A stretch of DNA of 64,000 nucleotides from NCBI GenBank assembly GCA_003133325.1, contig PKXA01000052.1, positions 19,487 to 83,486 of the forward strand. Reading direction: 5' to 3'. Origin of the DNA: Acidimicrobiaceae bacterium. GTDB lineage: Bacteria > Actinomycetota > Acidimicrobiia > Acidimicrobiales > RAAP-2. A program made the position numbers and the translations under genes. Numbering within the stretch: the first letter of the stretch is position 1; every line of letters starts with the position of its first letter. Positions 26,000 to 35,736 of this stretch are shown piece by piece. A model generated the notes under the pieces. The model was given only the letters and a program-made list of their open reading frames with translations. It was not told the origin of the DNA and ran no database searches.

Positions 26000-26225
26000 A
26001 CAGTGATTGTGCCACCCAAATGCCGGATTCAAACTGCAGAATGATTGCGGTCGTGTGACAGTTGCCACCGGGCACAAAGACCAACGGCCGGACCGTTTGT
26101 GGTCATTGAGACAAAACCGACGCTGACCAGGGAACTGTCTACGGCGACGAGACATGCGACCCGCACCCCGACCCCAAAGCGCAATAGCCGTACAACCGCT
26201 ATGAATCTGCTGGTCAGTGGGCTGA

Positions 26226-27035
26226 TCAGGCGAACACAGCGAGACCCACTGCCGTCCCCAGTCCCACCGACACAACCATCGGTAGACCGATCAGGAGTCG
26301 TAGGACTCCCGGGAAAGAGGAAATGGCTGAGTTCTCATGACTTCGGGGGGCAATCTCTCCCGATTTCCGGTTGAGAACGAGGCCAAAGAGGAACACGGCG
26401 AGAAAGACCCCTGCCCCGGTGGCGGCGGGCACGAGTCCGAGCCCTCCGAGCCAACAGCCTGCGGCAATCAGGGCGCTACGGCCGAAACCCTCCCGGCGGC
26501 GGCACTCCGGATCCATTCGTCGCAACGCACTGAAGCCGACGATTCCGGCGAGCGTGCCGGCCTGAGTGCCTATGAGCACCGACCAGTGGCTGCCGGCGGC
26601 GGAAATGATGACGAGGACAACGTCGGCAATGCCTGTTCCCAAGGCCGCCACCAACAACGGTGATCGCAGTTCGCCGGCGTCGATGAGAAGAATCGTGATG
26701 ATGGTGGCGGCCAACAGGCAGTAGGGAATGGTCATCACGGAACCATGCCTGGCCCATGCGATGAGGACAAAGGTCCCAGCGGTGCCCGCTTCCACCAGGG
26801 GGTATCGAACGGAAATTGGCTCATGACAGGTGCGGCACCGACCTCGTAGAGCTATCCACGAGACGATTGGCACGTTTTCCCACCAGGCCAGCTGCCGCTG
26901 ACAGGTCGTACAGAATGATCGGGGTCTGGAGACCGAGAGTCCCCTCGGAACCCGGTAGACGACGACATTGAGGAACGAACCCACCAGCAGCCCAACCACC
27001 AACGCCATTCCGAATATCACTGACAGTGGCACCAT
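26226..27035 (-). CDS. pilD: Prepilin peptidase-like membrane protein (A24 family), second catalytic Asp missing
   Basis: A 269-residue protein with about 7 membrane helices. Two Cys pairs, CTTC and CRTC, flank PIVSWIALRGR, as in the cytoplasmic loop of PilD that also methylates pilins. The first catalytic Asp is in LLIDAGELRS. The second, normally the D of GxGD, is Arg here: EGFGRSALIAAG. Both Asp are needed for cleavage in the family, so this copy may be inactive or the true peptidase may lie elsewhere. Start GTG/ATG at 27035. Divergent from pilB. Confidence 0.8.
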   Translation of the reverse strand: MVPLSVIFGMALVVGLLVGSFLNVVVYRVPRGLSVSRPRSFCTTCQRQLAWWENVPIVSWIALRGRCRTCHEPISVRYPLVEAGTAGTFVLIAWARHGSVMTIPYCLLAATIITILLIDAGELRSPLLVAALGTGIADVVLVIISAAGSHWSVLIGTQAGTLAGIVGFSALRRMDPECRRREGFGRSALIAAGCWLGGLGLVPAATGAGVFLAVFLFGLVLNRKSGEIAPRSHENSAISSFPGVLRLLIGLPMVVSVGLGTAVGLAVFA

Positions 27036-27244
27036 CACGGTGGTTGAGGAGGCGGTTTGAGCGGTCACGATCGGTGTTGGATCCCGAAATTGGCTCTTGA
27101 GCAGGCGGAAGAGAGGTGGCAAGGTGGGGTGCCGCAGAGATGGACCAAGGCCCGCGTAGGGTAGCACTGGGCGCAATCGGTACGTGGGGACATAGGATCC
27201 GAAAACTCCATCTCCGTGGCTCCATCCCTCCGGATGAGGAGGCG

Positions 27245-29746
27245 ATGACAGAACTGGAGGGCAGATTCAATGTTGGCAGCGAGTGTGTCGATGATGAAGT
27301 CATGAGCGATGTCGACGCCATACGCACCCTGGCACGCGAGCGCGACCTCGAGTTTGTCGATCTCGACGCCCAGGTGGTTGATCACGGCGCGGCCGAGATT
27401 CTCCCTGAAGGGGTAGCTCGGCGGCTCCATGTGGTTGCCATCAGCCAGAAGTTCGGGATCCCGGTGATTGCGGTCACCAACCCCGATGACATCTTTATCC
27501 TCGACAACATCCGCGATTCCGTGGGTAGGAACTTCACCCTGGTTGTCGCCCCCCGTGAGCAGATCGTCAGGTACATCGACCGACTCTACGGTGCGTCCCA
27601 TTCGTCCGGACCGGCAACGCCGACGGGTGCCGTTTCCGTTGAGCCCCCGACCCCGCCGACGCCGGCCCCGCTCCCGGCAATCCCGACCCCGTCAGTCGTC
27701 TCGGCAGGCCAGATCGGAACCCCAGCAGTCGAAGGTGCATCGGAATTCTCATTGTACGGATCGGCATTTCTCCCGGAAGAGGGTTCGCCAAGTCAAGAGC
27801 CGCCGAACAATGGACCTGGAGCCCAGTCGATTCCGCCGGCATCAATTGAGATCGGCACCGATCTGACACCATCTCCTGATGCCCTGGCGACCAGTGCCTC
27901 CGAGTTGGCGGAGTTGACGCGCAAGGCATGGTCGGCGGAGCCCACCGAGGGGGTCGATTCGGCAGCGGAGACTGCCGATCTGGTTGACGAGGCGGTGGCA
28001 ACCTTCGAGGGCCAGCATGCCGAACGGGAGTTGATCGCAGGTCTCGGGTCGACGTTGCCGCCGATGGCCAAGGCGCTGATCGAGGGGAATCGGGTGTCCT
28101 TGGCCGACATGCAGCTGGTCCTCGAGGAACACGATCGAAGTGGCCGGAGCATTGCCCGCATCCTGACGGCCAAAAAGCTGGTGACCGAGGCCGACCTCAT
28201 GTGGGGAATGGCTCACGAGATGGGCCTCGAGTTTGTCGATCTCGACATGGCCGGGATCAAATTCGCCGAGTCGGAGATCATCCCCGAGGCAACGGCCCGC
28301 TATCACAACGTGCTGGTCATCTCCGATGACGCCAATGGTCTGGTCGTGGCCGCCTCCAATCCTACCGACGTGTTCGCCATGGACGACCTCCGCACCATCA
28401 TCGGCCGGAGTTTCACAATCGTGGTTGCCACCCGCGGCCAGATCAGCACCTACATCGACCGTGCCTATGGTGCCGGCGACGCCGCGGGCATCGCCGAAAC
28501 AGCCTCACTCCAGTTCGACCGGGAGGAACCCGGTGCCGCCATGGACGACATCCAGGCGGTTACCGAGGACGCCCCGATTGTCCGGTACGTGAACCTTCTG
28601 ATGGTCCAGGCGATCAACGAGCGAGCGTCCGACATCCATGTGGAACCCACCGCCAGCAACCTTCGGATCCGCTATCGCATCGACGGGGTCCTCCATGACA
28701 TGTCGACCGCACCCCGGTCCATCGCTGCCGCAGTTACGACCCGCTTGAAGGTGATGGCCGACATGAACATCGCCGAACACCGGATTCCCCAGGACGGTCG
28801 GATTTCGGTGACGATCGGGAACAAGGAGATCGACCTACGCATGGCGACGTTGCCCACCATCAACGGAGAAAAAATCGTGATGAGGGTACTGGACAAATCG
28901 AGCGTCGTCCTCGGATTTCCCGATCTCGGTTTCGACGACGATCTGTTGGCCACCTACGCGGGGATCTACACCAAGCCCTACGGGACCATTCTGGTCACCG
29001 GCCCCACCGGATCGGGCAAGTCCACCACCCTCTATGCGACGCTCATCGCACTGAACTCACCGGAGAAGAACATCATCACCGTCGAGGACCCGGTGGAGCT
29101 CCAACTGCCGGGGGTCAATCAGATCCAGCTCAATGTGAAGGCCGGCCTGACCTTCGCCTCGGCGCTGAGGTCGATTCTGCGATCCGATCCGGACATTGTG
29201 CTGGTCGGCGAAATCCGGGACAAGGAGACTGCGGTCATCGCCGTCGAGGCCTCCCTCACCGGCCACCTGGTGCTGGCGACCTTGCACACCAATAGCGCTG
29301 CAGCTACGCCGATGCGTCTGGTGGAGATGGGCCTCCAACCCTTCTTGGTCACCTCCTCGCTTACCGGGGTGTTGGCTCAGCGCCTGGCCCGCCGACTCTG
29401 CATCCACTGCAAAGAGGGTTACAACGTCACCGAAGCCGAAATCGCGGTGACAGGATGGAAGGTGGAGGAGATGAAGGCCATTGAGGAGATCAGTGGGAGA
29501 CCTCACTTCTACCGGGCAAAAGGATGCTCCGCCTGTTCGAATACGGGTTACCGGGGCCGGAAGGCCTTGGCGGAGTTGATGCCGATGACCGAAGAGATCA
29601 ACCGCATGATTATTGAAGGAGGATCCGTGGAAGACATTCATCGGTTGGCCGTCTCACAGGGGATGGTCACCTTACGCGAGAGTGGCCTACGTAAAGCAAT
29701 CGAGGGCGAGACGACCCTCGAGGAAGTACTCCGGGTGGTGACATGA
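27245..29746 (+). CDS. pilB: Type IV pilus extension ATPase PilB
   Basis: An 833-residue GspE/PilB ATPase. It has two MshEN-type N-terminal domains: one near residues 20-115 (LEFVDLDAQVVD, VAVTNPDDIF) and one near 295-430 (LEFVDLDMAGIKF, VAASNPTDVF). A Pro/Thr-rich linker joins them. MshEN domains can bind cyclic di-GMP. The ATPase core has GPTGSGKSTTLYA, ITVEDPVE, LVGEIRDKETA and LVLATLHTN. A zinc-binding set follows: CIHC and CSAC. The start is uncertain: ATG 27245 has GAGGAGG only two bases away, and ATG 27302 is the alternative. Confidence 0.9.
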   Translation: MTELEGRFNVGSECVDDEVMSDVDAIRTLARERDLEFVDLDAQVVDHGAAEILPEGVARRLHVVAISQKFGIPVIAVTNPDDIFILDNIRDSVGRNFTLVVAPREQIVRYIDRLYGASHSSGPATPTGAVSVEPPTPPTPAPLPAIPTPSVVSAGQIGTPAVEGASEFSLYGSAFLPEEGSPSQEPPNNGPGAQSIPPASIEIGTDLTPSPDALATSASELAELTRKAWSAEPTEGVDSAAETADLVDEAVATFEGQHAERELIAGLGSTLPPMAKALIEGNRVSLADMQLVLEEHDRSGRSIARILTAKKLVTEADLMWGMAHEMGLEFVDLDMAGIKFAESEIIPEATARYHNVLVISDDANGLVVAASNPTDVFAMDDLRTIIGRSFTIVVATRGQISTYIDRAYGAGDAAGIAETASLQFDREEPGAAMDDIQAVTEDAPIVRYVNLLMVQAINERASDIHVEPTASNLRIRYRIDGVLHDMSTAPRSIAAAVTTRLKVMADMNIAEHRIPQDGRISVTIGNKEIDLRMATLPTINGEKIVMRVLDKSSVVLGFPDLGFDDDLLATYAGIYTKPYGTILVTGPTGSGKSTTLYATLIALNSPEKNIITVEDPVELQLPGVNQIQLNVKAGLTFASALRSILRSDPDIVLVGEIRDKETAVIAVEASLTGHLVLATLHTNSAAATPMRLVEMGLQPFLVTSSLTGVLAQRLARRLCIHCKEGYNVTEAEIAVTGWKVEEMKAIEEISGRPHFYRAKGCSACSNTGYRGRKALAELMPMTEEINRMIIEGGSVEDIHRLAVSQGMVTLRESGLRKAIEGETTLEEVLRVVT

Positions 29747-31353
29747 GCCCCGTCTCGTCGGACGTCCGGGTCGAATGGTCGACCAGATTGGCAGAAGCGC
29801 TGGTTGGCGGTGGCTATGCCGCCGAGTCGGACTTGTCGCCGCTGTTGGCCGAAGCGGAGCTAACGGGCCGACCTTTGGCCACCATCCTGATTGAAAGGCA
29901 GGTGGCAACCCCGGGAGTGGTGGTGGGTGCCCTGGCCCAACTGGCCCATCTGCCGGCGGTCGATCTGTTGTCGGCGGCACCCGAGTCGCATGTATTCGCC
30001 CTCATTCCCGAGGCTGTCGGGCGCAAGTACGAAGCGGTGGCGCTCAAGCGAGATGGGACCCAGTTGGTCGTCGGCTTTGCCGAGCCCCCGACGCCGGAGA
30101 CCGTCGATGCCCTCTCGACCCTCATCGGCTATCGGGTCATGCCGATGCTGGCCGATCCGACCGTTATCGCCCGGGTGTTGTCATCGGGCCCTCTTCGGGT
30201 AGCCACCGATAGCGGAATCTCAGGGGTGAAGGCGGATGAGGAAGATGAGCCGGCCCGGGCGATGCTTCCGATGGCGGCCGATAACGGAATGCCCCTTCAC
30301 ATCGATGACCTGTTGCGCTACGCGGTCTCGGTGGGAGCGTCGGATCTTCACCTGACCGCCGCAATGCCCGGCTGCATCCGACTGAATGGTGCCATCCGCC
30401 AGATCGAGGGCTGTCCAACGTTGGGGAGCGAAACCATTCGAGACATGGCGTTTGGGATCCTCCCGGCAGCGCAGCGCGAGCGATTCGAAGCTGAGCACGA
30501 GTTGGATACCTCACATTCGATCGCCGGCGTTGGCCGCTTCCGGATGAACGTCTCGATGCAACGAGGCACGGTGGCCGTCGCCATGCGCCCGATCCCCCAC
30601 GAAATACCGGTATTCGATTCTCTTGGGATTCCCGAATCGGTCCGGGCCTTCGCTGAACTTCGGAGAGGTCTGGTGCTGGTCACCGGGCCCACCGGTTCAG
30701 GAAAGTCCACCACCCTGGCGTCCTTGGTCGACATCATCAACCGCAGCAAGCCGTTGCACATTGTCACCATCGAGGACCCGATCGAGTTTCTCCATTCCCA
30801 CAAGCGGTCGATCATTGACCAGCGGGAGATCGGCGAGGACACCAGTTCCTTCTCCGAGGCCCTTCGTCGGGTATTGCGTCAGGACCCCGACGTCATTCTG
30901 GTGGGGGAGCTCCGTGACCTCGAGACCATTTCGACGGCCCTGACGGCGGCGGAAACCGGCCACCTGGTGTTCGCCACCCTCCACACCCAAGATGCCGCTT
31001 CGACGGTGGACCGGATCATCGACGTGTTCCCCACGTCTCAACAAGAGCAGATCCGGGTGATGTTGGCATCAACCCTCGAGGGTGTCGTCACTCAGCAGCT
31101 CCTGGTGAACAAAGAGGGGACGGGACGGACAGCCTGCTGTGAGGTTTTGGTCTGCACCACCGGGATCCGGAACCTCATCCGCACGGTCAAGACACATCAG
31201 ATCTACTCGCTGATGCAGACGGGTAGTACGTATGGGATGCAGACGATGGACCAGGGCCTGGCCAAATCGGTACGGGACGGGCTGATCTCCGAGAGTGTGG
31301 CGTTTGATCGCTCTCATAACGAAGACGACCTTCGGGCGCATCTCAACGCCTGA
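29743..31353 (+). CDS. pilT: PilT-like ATPase with N-terminal MshEN domain
   Basis: A 536-residue protein. Residues 1-150 are an MshEN-like domain (LATILIERQVATPGVVVGAL, VVGFAEPPTPETVDAL) not usually present in PilT. Residues 190-536 are a PilT ATPase: GASDLHLTAAMPG, Walker A GPTGSGKSTTLAS, VTIEDPIEFLHS, LVGELRDLETISTALTAAE, HLVFATLHTQDAAST and GIRNLIRTVK, a form of the AIRNLIRE PilT motif. The ATG overlaps the pilB stop. Extension and retraction motors are thus coupled in one operon, and this second PilT could receive a nucleotide signal. Confidence 0.85.
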   Translation: MSPVSSDVRVEWSTRLAEALVGGGYAAESDLSPLLAEAELTGRPLATILIERQVATPGVVVGALAQLAHLPAVDLLSAAPESHVFALIPEAVGRKYEAVALKRDGTQLVVGFAEPPTPETVDALSTLIGYRVMPMLADPTVIARVLSSGPLRVATDSGISGVKADEEDEPARAMLPMAADNGMPLHIDDLLRYAVSVGASDLHLTAAMPGCIRLNGAIRQIEGCPTLGSETIRDMAFGILPAAQRERFEAEHELDTSHSIAGVGRFRMNVSMQRGTVAVAMRPIPHEIPVFDSLGIPESVRAFAELRRGLVLVTGPTGSGKSTTLASLVDIINRSKPLHIVTIEDPIEFLHSHKRSIIDQREIGEDTSSFSEALRRVLRQDPDVILVGELRDLETISTALTAAETGHLVFATLHTQDAASTVDRIIDVFPTSQQEQIRVMLASTLEGVVTQQLLVNKEGTGRTACCEVLVCTTGIRNLIRTVKTHQIYSLMQTGSTYGMQTMDQGLAKSVRDGLISESVAFDRSHNEDDLRAHLNA

Positions 31354-31385
31354 TCCGAAGCAATAACCCTACGGAATGGGGAACT

Positions 31386-32612
31386 GTGTCACTCACGTTC
31401 GAATACAAGGTTCGGGACCAATCGGGAAGCCTGGTCGAGGGGCAGCTCGAGGGCGACAGCATGGCGTTGGTGGTTCGGAAACTGCGCGAGATGGGCTACA
31501 TGCCCATCTCTGTCACTCCGAAGTCCAACGTCAACTTGAGAACCGAGATCAAGATCCCGGGGATCACCGACCGGGTCAAGCTGAAGGAAGTGGCGGTCAT
31601 CACCCGCCAGCTGTCGACCATGGTCGATTCGGGACTGTCGGTGGTTCGCTCCCTCGGGATTTTGGGCGGCCAGGTGGAGAACAAGGAACTGGCCCGGATC
31701 CTTTTGGCGGTGCGCCTCGACGTCGAGCACGGCTCCGCTCTTTCAGTGGCATGTGCCCAACACCCCAAGGTGTTCTCTGAACTGTTCTGCACCCTTGTCC
31801 ACGCCGGCGAAGTCGGAGGCAATCTCGATGAGGTGTTGGGCAACTTGGCCACCACCATCGAGAAGCAGGCCAATCTCAATCGCACGATCCGCTCGGCGAT
31901 GACCTACCCGGCGGTGGTGCTGTCAGTGATGGTCGTCATCTTCACCGCCATGATCCTCTTCATCGTTCCGGTGTTCCAGAATCTCTTCAAGAGCCTGGGC
32001 GGTCAGCTGCCTTTGCCGACCCAGGTCCTCATCGATGTGTCGAAGATCATCTCCAGCCCGTGGGTACTGGTGATCATCGCTGTCATCATCGGGGGCATCT
32101 ACGGTCTGCGGAAGTGGATCGCCACAGACGAGGGAAGAGTCAAGTGGGACCGGCTGATGTTGCGCCCTCCGATCTTCGGGCCGCTGTTCCACAAGGTGGC
32201 CCTGGCTCGAGTCACCTCGACACTCGCCTCGCTGATGAGCTCAGGAGTGCCCATTCTCGAATCCTTGGACATCTGTGCCGACACGGCCGGGAACCGCACG
32301 GTCGGCGATGTACTCCGTCAGGCGAAGGACGGAGTCCGCGAGGGGCGCCCCCTGGCCGATCCACTTCGTGAACACGAGGACGTCATCCCTTCGCTTGTCG
32401 TCCAGATGATCGAAGTGGGGGAACAGACAGGTGCACTCGACTCCATGCTGAACAAGGTGGCCGAATTCTACGACCAAGAGGTCGAGTCGACCGTGAACAA
32501 CATGACGGCTCTGCTCGAGCCGCTGCTCACAGTCGTTATGGGTGCCGGCGTGGGCACCATGGTCATCTGTCTCTATCTACCCATGTTCAGCTACATCAAG
32601 CTGGTCCATTAG
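31386..32612 (+). CDS. pilC: Type IV pilus inner-membrane platform protein PilC
   Basis: A 408-residue protein with two T2SSF domains (FTRQL-like VAVITRQLSTMVDSG at about residue 70, and LARVTSTLASLMSSGVPILE at about 265) and three hydrophobic stretches (near 175-195, 215-235 and 380-400). GTG 31386 is 32 bases after the second PilT. PilC links the motors to pilin assembly. ILEPLLTVVMGAGVG near the end matches the family's last helix. Confidence 0.93.
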   Translation: MSLTFEYKVRDQSGSLVEGQLEGDSMALVVRKLREMGYMPISVTPKSNVNLRTEIKIPGITDRVKLKEVAVITRQLSTMVDSGLSVVRSLGILGGQVENKELARILLAVRLDVEHGSALSVACAQHPKVFSELFCTLVHAGEVGGNLDEVLGNLATTIEKQANLNRTIRSAMTYPAVVLSVMVVIFTAMILFIVPVFQNLFKSLGGQLPLPTQVLIDVSKIISSPWVLVIIAVIIGGIYGLRKWIATDEGRVKWDRLMLRPPIFGPLFHKVALARVTSTLASLMSSGVPILESLDICADTAGNRTVGDVLRQAKDGVREGRPLADPLREHEDVIPSLVVQMIEVGEQTGALDSMLNKVAEFYDQEVESTVNNMTALLEPLLTVVMGAGVGTMVICLYLPMFSYIKLVH

Positions 32613-32833
32613 CCCGGGAGCTGTCGGCGGGGTGGAGATCACCGGTTGCATGGGCAGCTGTCGCGTTTCGTCAGCAGATTTCTACGAAAATGCTGGCAGG
32701 AGCGTTGAACTTCTCCTAAAGTTCTGACATGTAAGTGCCGAAGGTATGGATAGAACCAAAATGAATTGCCCCCGTGGCCAACTCGGATGCGGGGCTCAGG
32801 TCCATTGACCGAAAACCAACATAGGAGGACATC
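32613..32833 (+). other. Long pilA leader region
   Basis: 220 bases between pilC and pilA, more AT-rich than the neighbours. This suggests pilA has its own promoter for high expression, as in other pilus loci. AGGAGG lies just before the pilA ATG. No clear hairpin or known riboswitch motif was found. Confidence 0.4.
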
Positions 32834-33514
32834 ATGTTGTCAAGCCTTATGCGGCGCTTGAACGAGCGGCGTGCCGCTGAGTTCGAGGCAGAAGGATCGG
32901 CTGAAGCCGGTTTCACCCTCATCGAGTTGATGGTCGTGCTGCTCATTCTGGCCATTCTGCTTGCCATCGCCATTCCTACGTTCCTCGGTGTGACGGGTTC
33001 GGCGAATGACCGGGCGGCCCAGTCCAACCTGAACACGGCGCTCACCAATGCGAAGAGCATCTATGAGCAGAACAGCCAGGCGTACCCAACGGGGACTGCG
33101 ACCACGACCTGTGCGGCCGCGGCGACCATCACCAATCTCGCGCTTGCCGTCAGCATTGGATGCAATGAGCCATCGCTCTCCATGAACACAGCCATTACCG
33201 CCGGTGACACCGTCGGGCTTGCGGCTGGGGCCACCGCCGCAATCTCGTCTAACGACGGCAATGGGGCTGTTGTCTATACATTGGCGAAAGCCACCGGTGA
33301 ATGCTGGTGGGTCTCGGACAACCCCGCGACGATCACGGCGAACGGTCCTTGGACCGCCGCAGTTGCCGGCCTCCCCGCCACAGTTGCCGGCGTCCCCGAG
33401 GCCCAAGGGGTGTACTTCGGCGTTTTCAAGGTAGGAACCAACCTGTGCAACCAGGCGGGTCTCCTTGCTGCTCATTCGAACATCGCCACACCGGGATTCC
33501 CCAAGGCAGCGTGA
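32834..33514 (+). CDS. pilA: Type IV major pilin PilA-like
   Basis: A 226-residue prepilin. The 26-residue leader ends in SAEAG, then FTLIELMVVLLILAILLAIA: cleavage after Gly, N-terminal Phe and Glu5 for pilus packing. Four or more Cys in the globular part (TTCAAA, IGCNE, GECWW, NLCNQ) could form two disulfides. ATAGGAGGACATC is a strong ribosome site. Its 3' end is followed by a 14-bp terminator hairpin. Position after pilC and the strong signals suggest it is the main subunit. Confidence 0.93.
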   Translation: MLSSLMRRLNERRAAEFEAEGSAEAGFTLIELMVVLLILAILLAIAIPTFLGVTGSANDRAAQSNLNTALTNAKSIYEQNSQAYPTGTATTTCAAAATITNLALAVSIGCNEPSLSMNTAITAGDTVGLAAGATAAISSNDGNGAVVYTLAKATGECWWVSDNPATITANGPWTAAVAGLPATVAGVPEAQGVYFGVFKVGTNLCNQAGLLAAHSNIATPGFPKAA

Positions 33515-33584
33515 CCCCCGGGTGAATCGGGCAGCGTGGCTCGATTCACTACCGAAGTCACCGGCCGGCTTGGTGTAAACCAAT

Positions 33585-33616
33585 CGACAGTGCCCCTCTT
33601 CGGAGGGGCACTGTCG
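33585..33616 (+). terminator. Strong hairpin after pilA
   Basis: Stem of 14 perfect base pairs (CGACAGTGCCCCTC paired with GAGGGGCACTGTCG) closed by a very stable TTCG tetraloop. No T-run follows, as is common for actinobacterial terminators. It may also protect the pilA mRNA 3' end. Confidence 0.8.
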
Positions 33617-33667
33617 CGGACGGGTTGAACATCACTGGCACTCGGATTGGATGTGCTCAGTTGAGAG

Positions 33668-35152
33668 ATGGAGAGAGGATGTGGCGTGGTGTTGACGGGA
33701 TCTACCCTGACTGACGAAGATGCCGAGGCGGATCCGGCAAGCATCCTCGTCTGTGTAACGAGCGAACGATTGAAAAGTGGGAGCGGCCCAATTCGCTCTC
33801 GTTGGATTCCGCTGGCGTGGAGTGTCGTGTTGGTCGCGTTTGGGATCGCGTATCTCTTGGGTTGGGGTCCGCTTGTCCTCCATCACTTGCAATGGACGAC
33901 TGGCGGCGATCTGTGGGGGATATTCCGCGCCGCTCACTATGTGGGGTGGGGCTTCTTCGGCGGTATCTACTCTTCATCGACTGGTGTCAACACGTTTCCG
34001 GGGATATCCCTGTTGCTGGCACCGCTGGCCATGGTGAGTGGAGCATTGGATCTTTCCGAGTCAGTTCCAGGAATTATGATTTCCCACCCCACTGCGGCTC
34101 TGCTGCTCCAACCGTTTGAACTACTTCTGACATGCTCCGCGTTGTTCGCGGCCGACGCTGTGGCAGTGCGTCTGGCGGTCCGCACGTCTCTCCGGGTCTG
34201 GCTCATCGGGGTAATCGCCGTCGTCGCCTGGCCGGTGGCGGCGGTTTGGGGGCATGCCGAGGACGTGCTGGCTGTCACCTTCGCCTTGCTCGCCATCCGG
34301 TTGCTCATCGATGGGAAGAGTCGCCGTAGCGGGTGGTTGATGGGCATCGGTATCGCCTTCCAACCGCTGGTCGGTTTCATACTTCCCATCGCGATGGGCA
34401 TATCTCCAGCGGGCCGGCGGGTGAAATTCTTCTTCCAGGCCGCCCTCCCGTCAGTGGTGCTGATCGGTATTGCCTTGGCCAGCGATTGGTCTGACGCCTT
34501 CCGAGCATTGGTCAAGCAGCCCACTCCACCGGCGCTCAATCACGCCACCCCATGGGTGTCATTTGCTCCTCACATCGGTCATTTCTCGGTTCCGAAGACA
34601 CAGACCGCGCTTCGGTTAGGTCAACTGCACGGTCACTTTCACACGTTTACCAGTACGGTTAATTCCAGCTCGTTGATCCTTGTCTCGGGTGGCCCGGTCC
34701 GCACCATCGGGTTGTTATTCGCGGTGCTGATCGGGTTGTTCGTGTGGCGGATGCGCCCCGACCCCATTGGAATCATGTGGCTGTGCGGTGTGGCGCTCGC
34801 TTTACGGTGCTACTTCGAGCCGGTGATGACACCGTACTACCTGGCACCTCCGCTGATTGTGGCTCTGATCGCCGCCGCCCGTATGGGCCGTCTGCGATTC
34901 GGGATTGCCGCCGCCGTCGGTCTGGCCGACACCGTATTCGCCTACTACCGGTTCTCGCCTTGGGTCTGGTGGCTTCCCGTGGTGGGCATGCTGACGATCG
35001 TTCTGGCCTGTGGATACCCGGGCCGAACGCACCTCCTGGCCGATGGGGTTGCAAGCGGCGATAACGCGAATGAGGACATCGATCCACCGATGTCCTCCGA
35101 ATTGGTCGTGAGCGTCGGGAACGCATTGGATCAGGCGATTCCACCCCGGTAG
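33668..35152 (+). CDS. Polytopic membrane protein, glycosyltransferase-like topology
   Basis: A 494-residue protein with about 10-12 hydrophobic segments and no clear catalytic motif. Features: WGPLVLHHLQWTTGGDLWG near residue 65, GWGFFGGIYSS, and ALLAIRLLIDGKSRRSGWLMG. The shape is like GT-C or GT87-type lipid-linked sugar transferases, but no DxD or similar motif is evident. It follows pilA and its terminator, so a pilin glycosylation role is conceivable but unproven. The ATG start is the first in frame and the first 40 residues could be extra. Confidence 0.55.
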   Translation: MERGCGVVLTGSTLTDEDAEADPASILVCVTSERLKSGSGPIRSRWIPLAWSVVLVAFGIAYLLGWGPLVLHHLQWTTGGDLWGIFRAAHYVGWGFFGGIYSSSTGVNTFPGISLLLAPLAMVSGALDLSESVPGIMISHPTAALLLQPFELLLTCSALFAADAVAVRLAVRTSLRVWLIGVIAVVAWPVAAVWGHAEDVLAVTFALLAIRLLIDGKSRRSGWLMGIGIAFQPLVGFILPIAMGISPAGRRVKFFFQAALPSVVLIGIALASDWSDAFRALVKQPTPPALNHATPWVSFAPHIGHFSVPKTQTALRLGQLHGHFHTFTSTVNSSSLILVSGGPVRTIGLLFAVLIGLFVWRMRPDPIGIMWLCGVALALRCYFEPVMTPYYLAPPLIVALIAAARMGRLRFGIAAAVGLADTVFAYYRFSPWVWWLPVVGMLTIVLACGYPGRTHLLADGVASGDNANEDIDPPMSSELVVSVGNALDQAIPPR

Positions 35153-35256
35153 CGGTCGTTGTTGCCGACCAATGGCACTTTCTGGCCGCCACCAGCGGCC
35201 GGGGCAGCGGTACGGAATTGGCGCTCCGCACATTGGTGCGCCGGCAACCTCCGGGC

Positions 35257-35736
35257 ATGGCCAGCACGACCAGGACCGAGTCGATCCAAACAGCCGAAGG
35301 TGAGCAGTTCGACGGCACCGCCGTCATTCCCGACGGTGGCGGCCCGGGGATCTTGTTGCTTCAAGAGATTCTCGGAGTCGGCGGATTCATGTTGGCGAAG
35401 GCAAACGATCTGGCCTCGGAGGGCCATGTCGTCTGCTGCCCTGACGTCTTCTGGCGAGTGGAGCGCGGCGTAGCGCTACCCCATGACGAGTCAACCATGG
35501 CACAGGCGTTTTCCTACGTGGAGCGCTTTGGAGCGCTCGAACCGGGCCTCACCGGGGGGGATCTGCTCGTCGGCTTGGCCCATCTCCGGGCCATGCCCGA
35601 GGTGACCGGCCCATCGACGGTCATGGGGTACTGCCTCGATGGTCGTCTCGCCTACGAAGTGGCGGTGGCCGTTGACCCCGACTGCTGTGTCTCGTACTAC
35701 GGCTCGGGTATTGCAGGTCCACATTCACGACGGTGC
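35257..35736 (+). pseudogene. Dienelactone hydrolase family gene, 3' truncated
   Basis: The first ~155 residues are a dienelactone hydrolase: GILLLQEILGVGGFM, AKANDLASEGHVVCCPD and the nucleophile elbow VMGYCLDGRLAYEV with Cys. The match ends with CCVSYYGSGIAG. The remaining ~80 residues, which should carry the catalytic Asp and His, are absent. The frame runs on across the antisense of the carboxylase gene, which is not coding. Truncation coincides with an inverted repeat at 35705-35752. The start ATG 35257 is the second in the frame. Confidence 0.65.
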
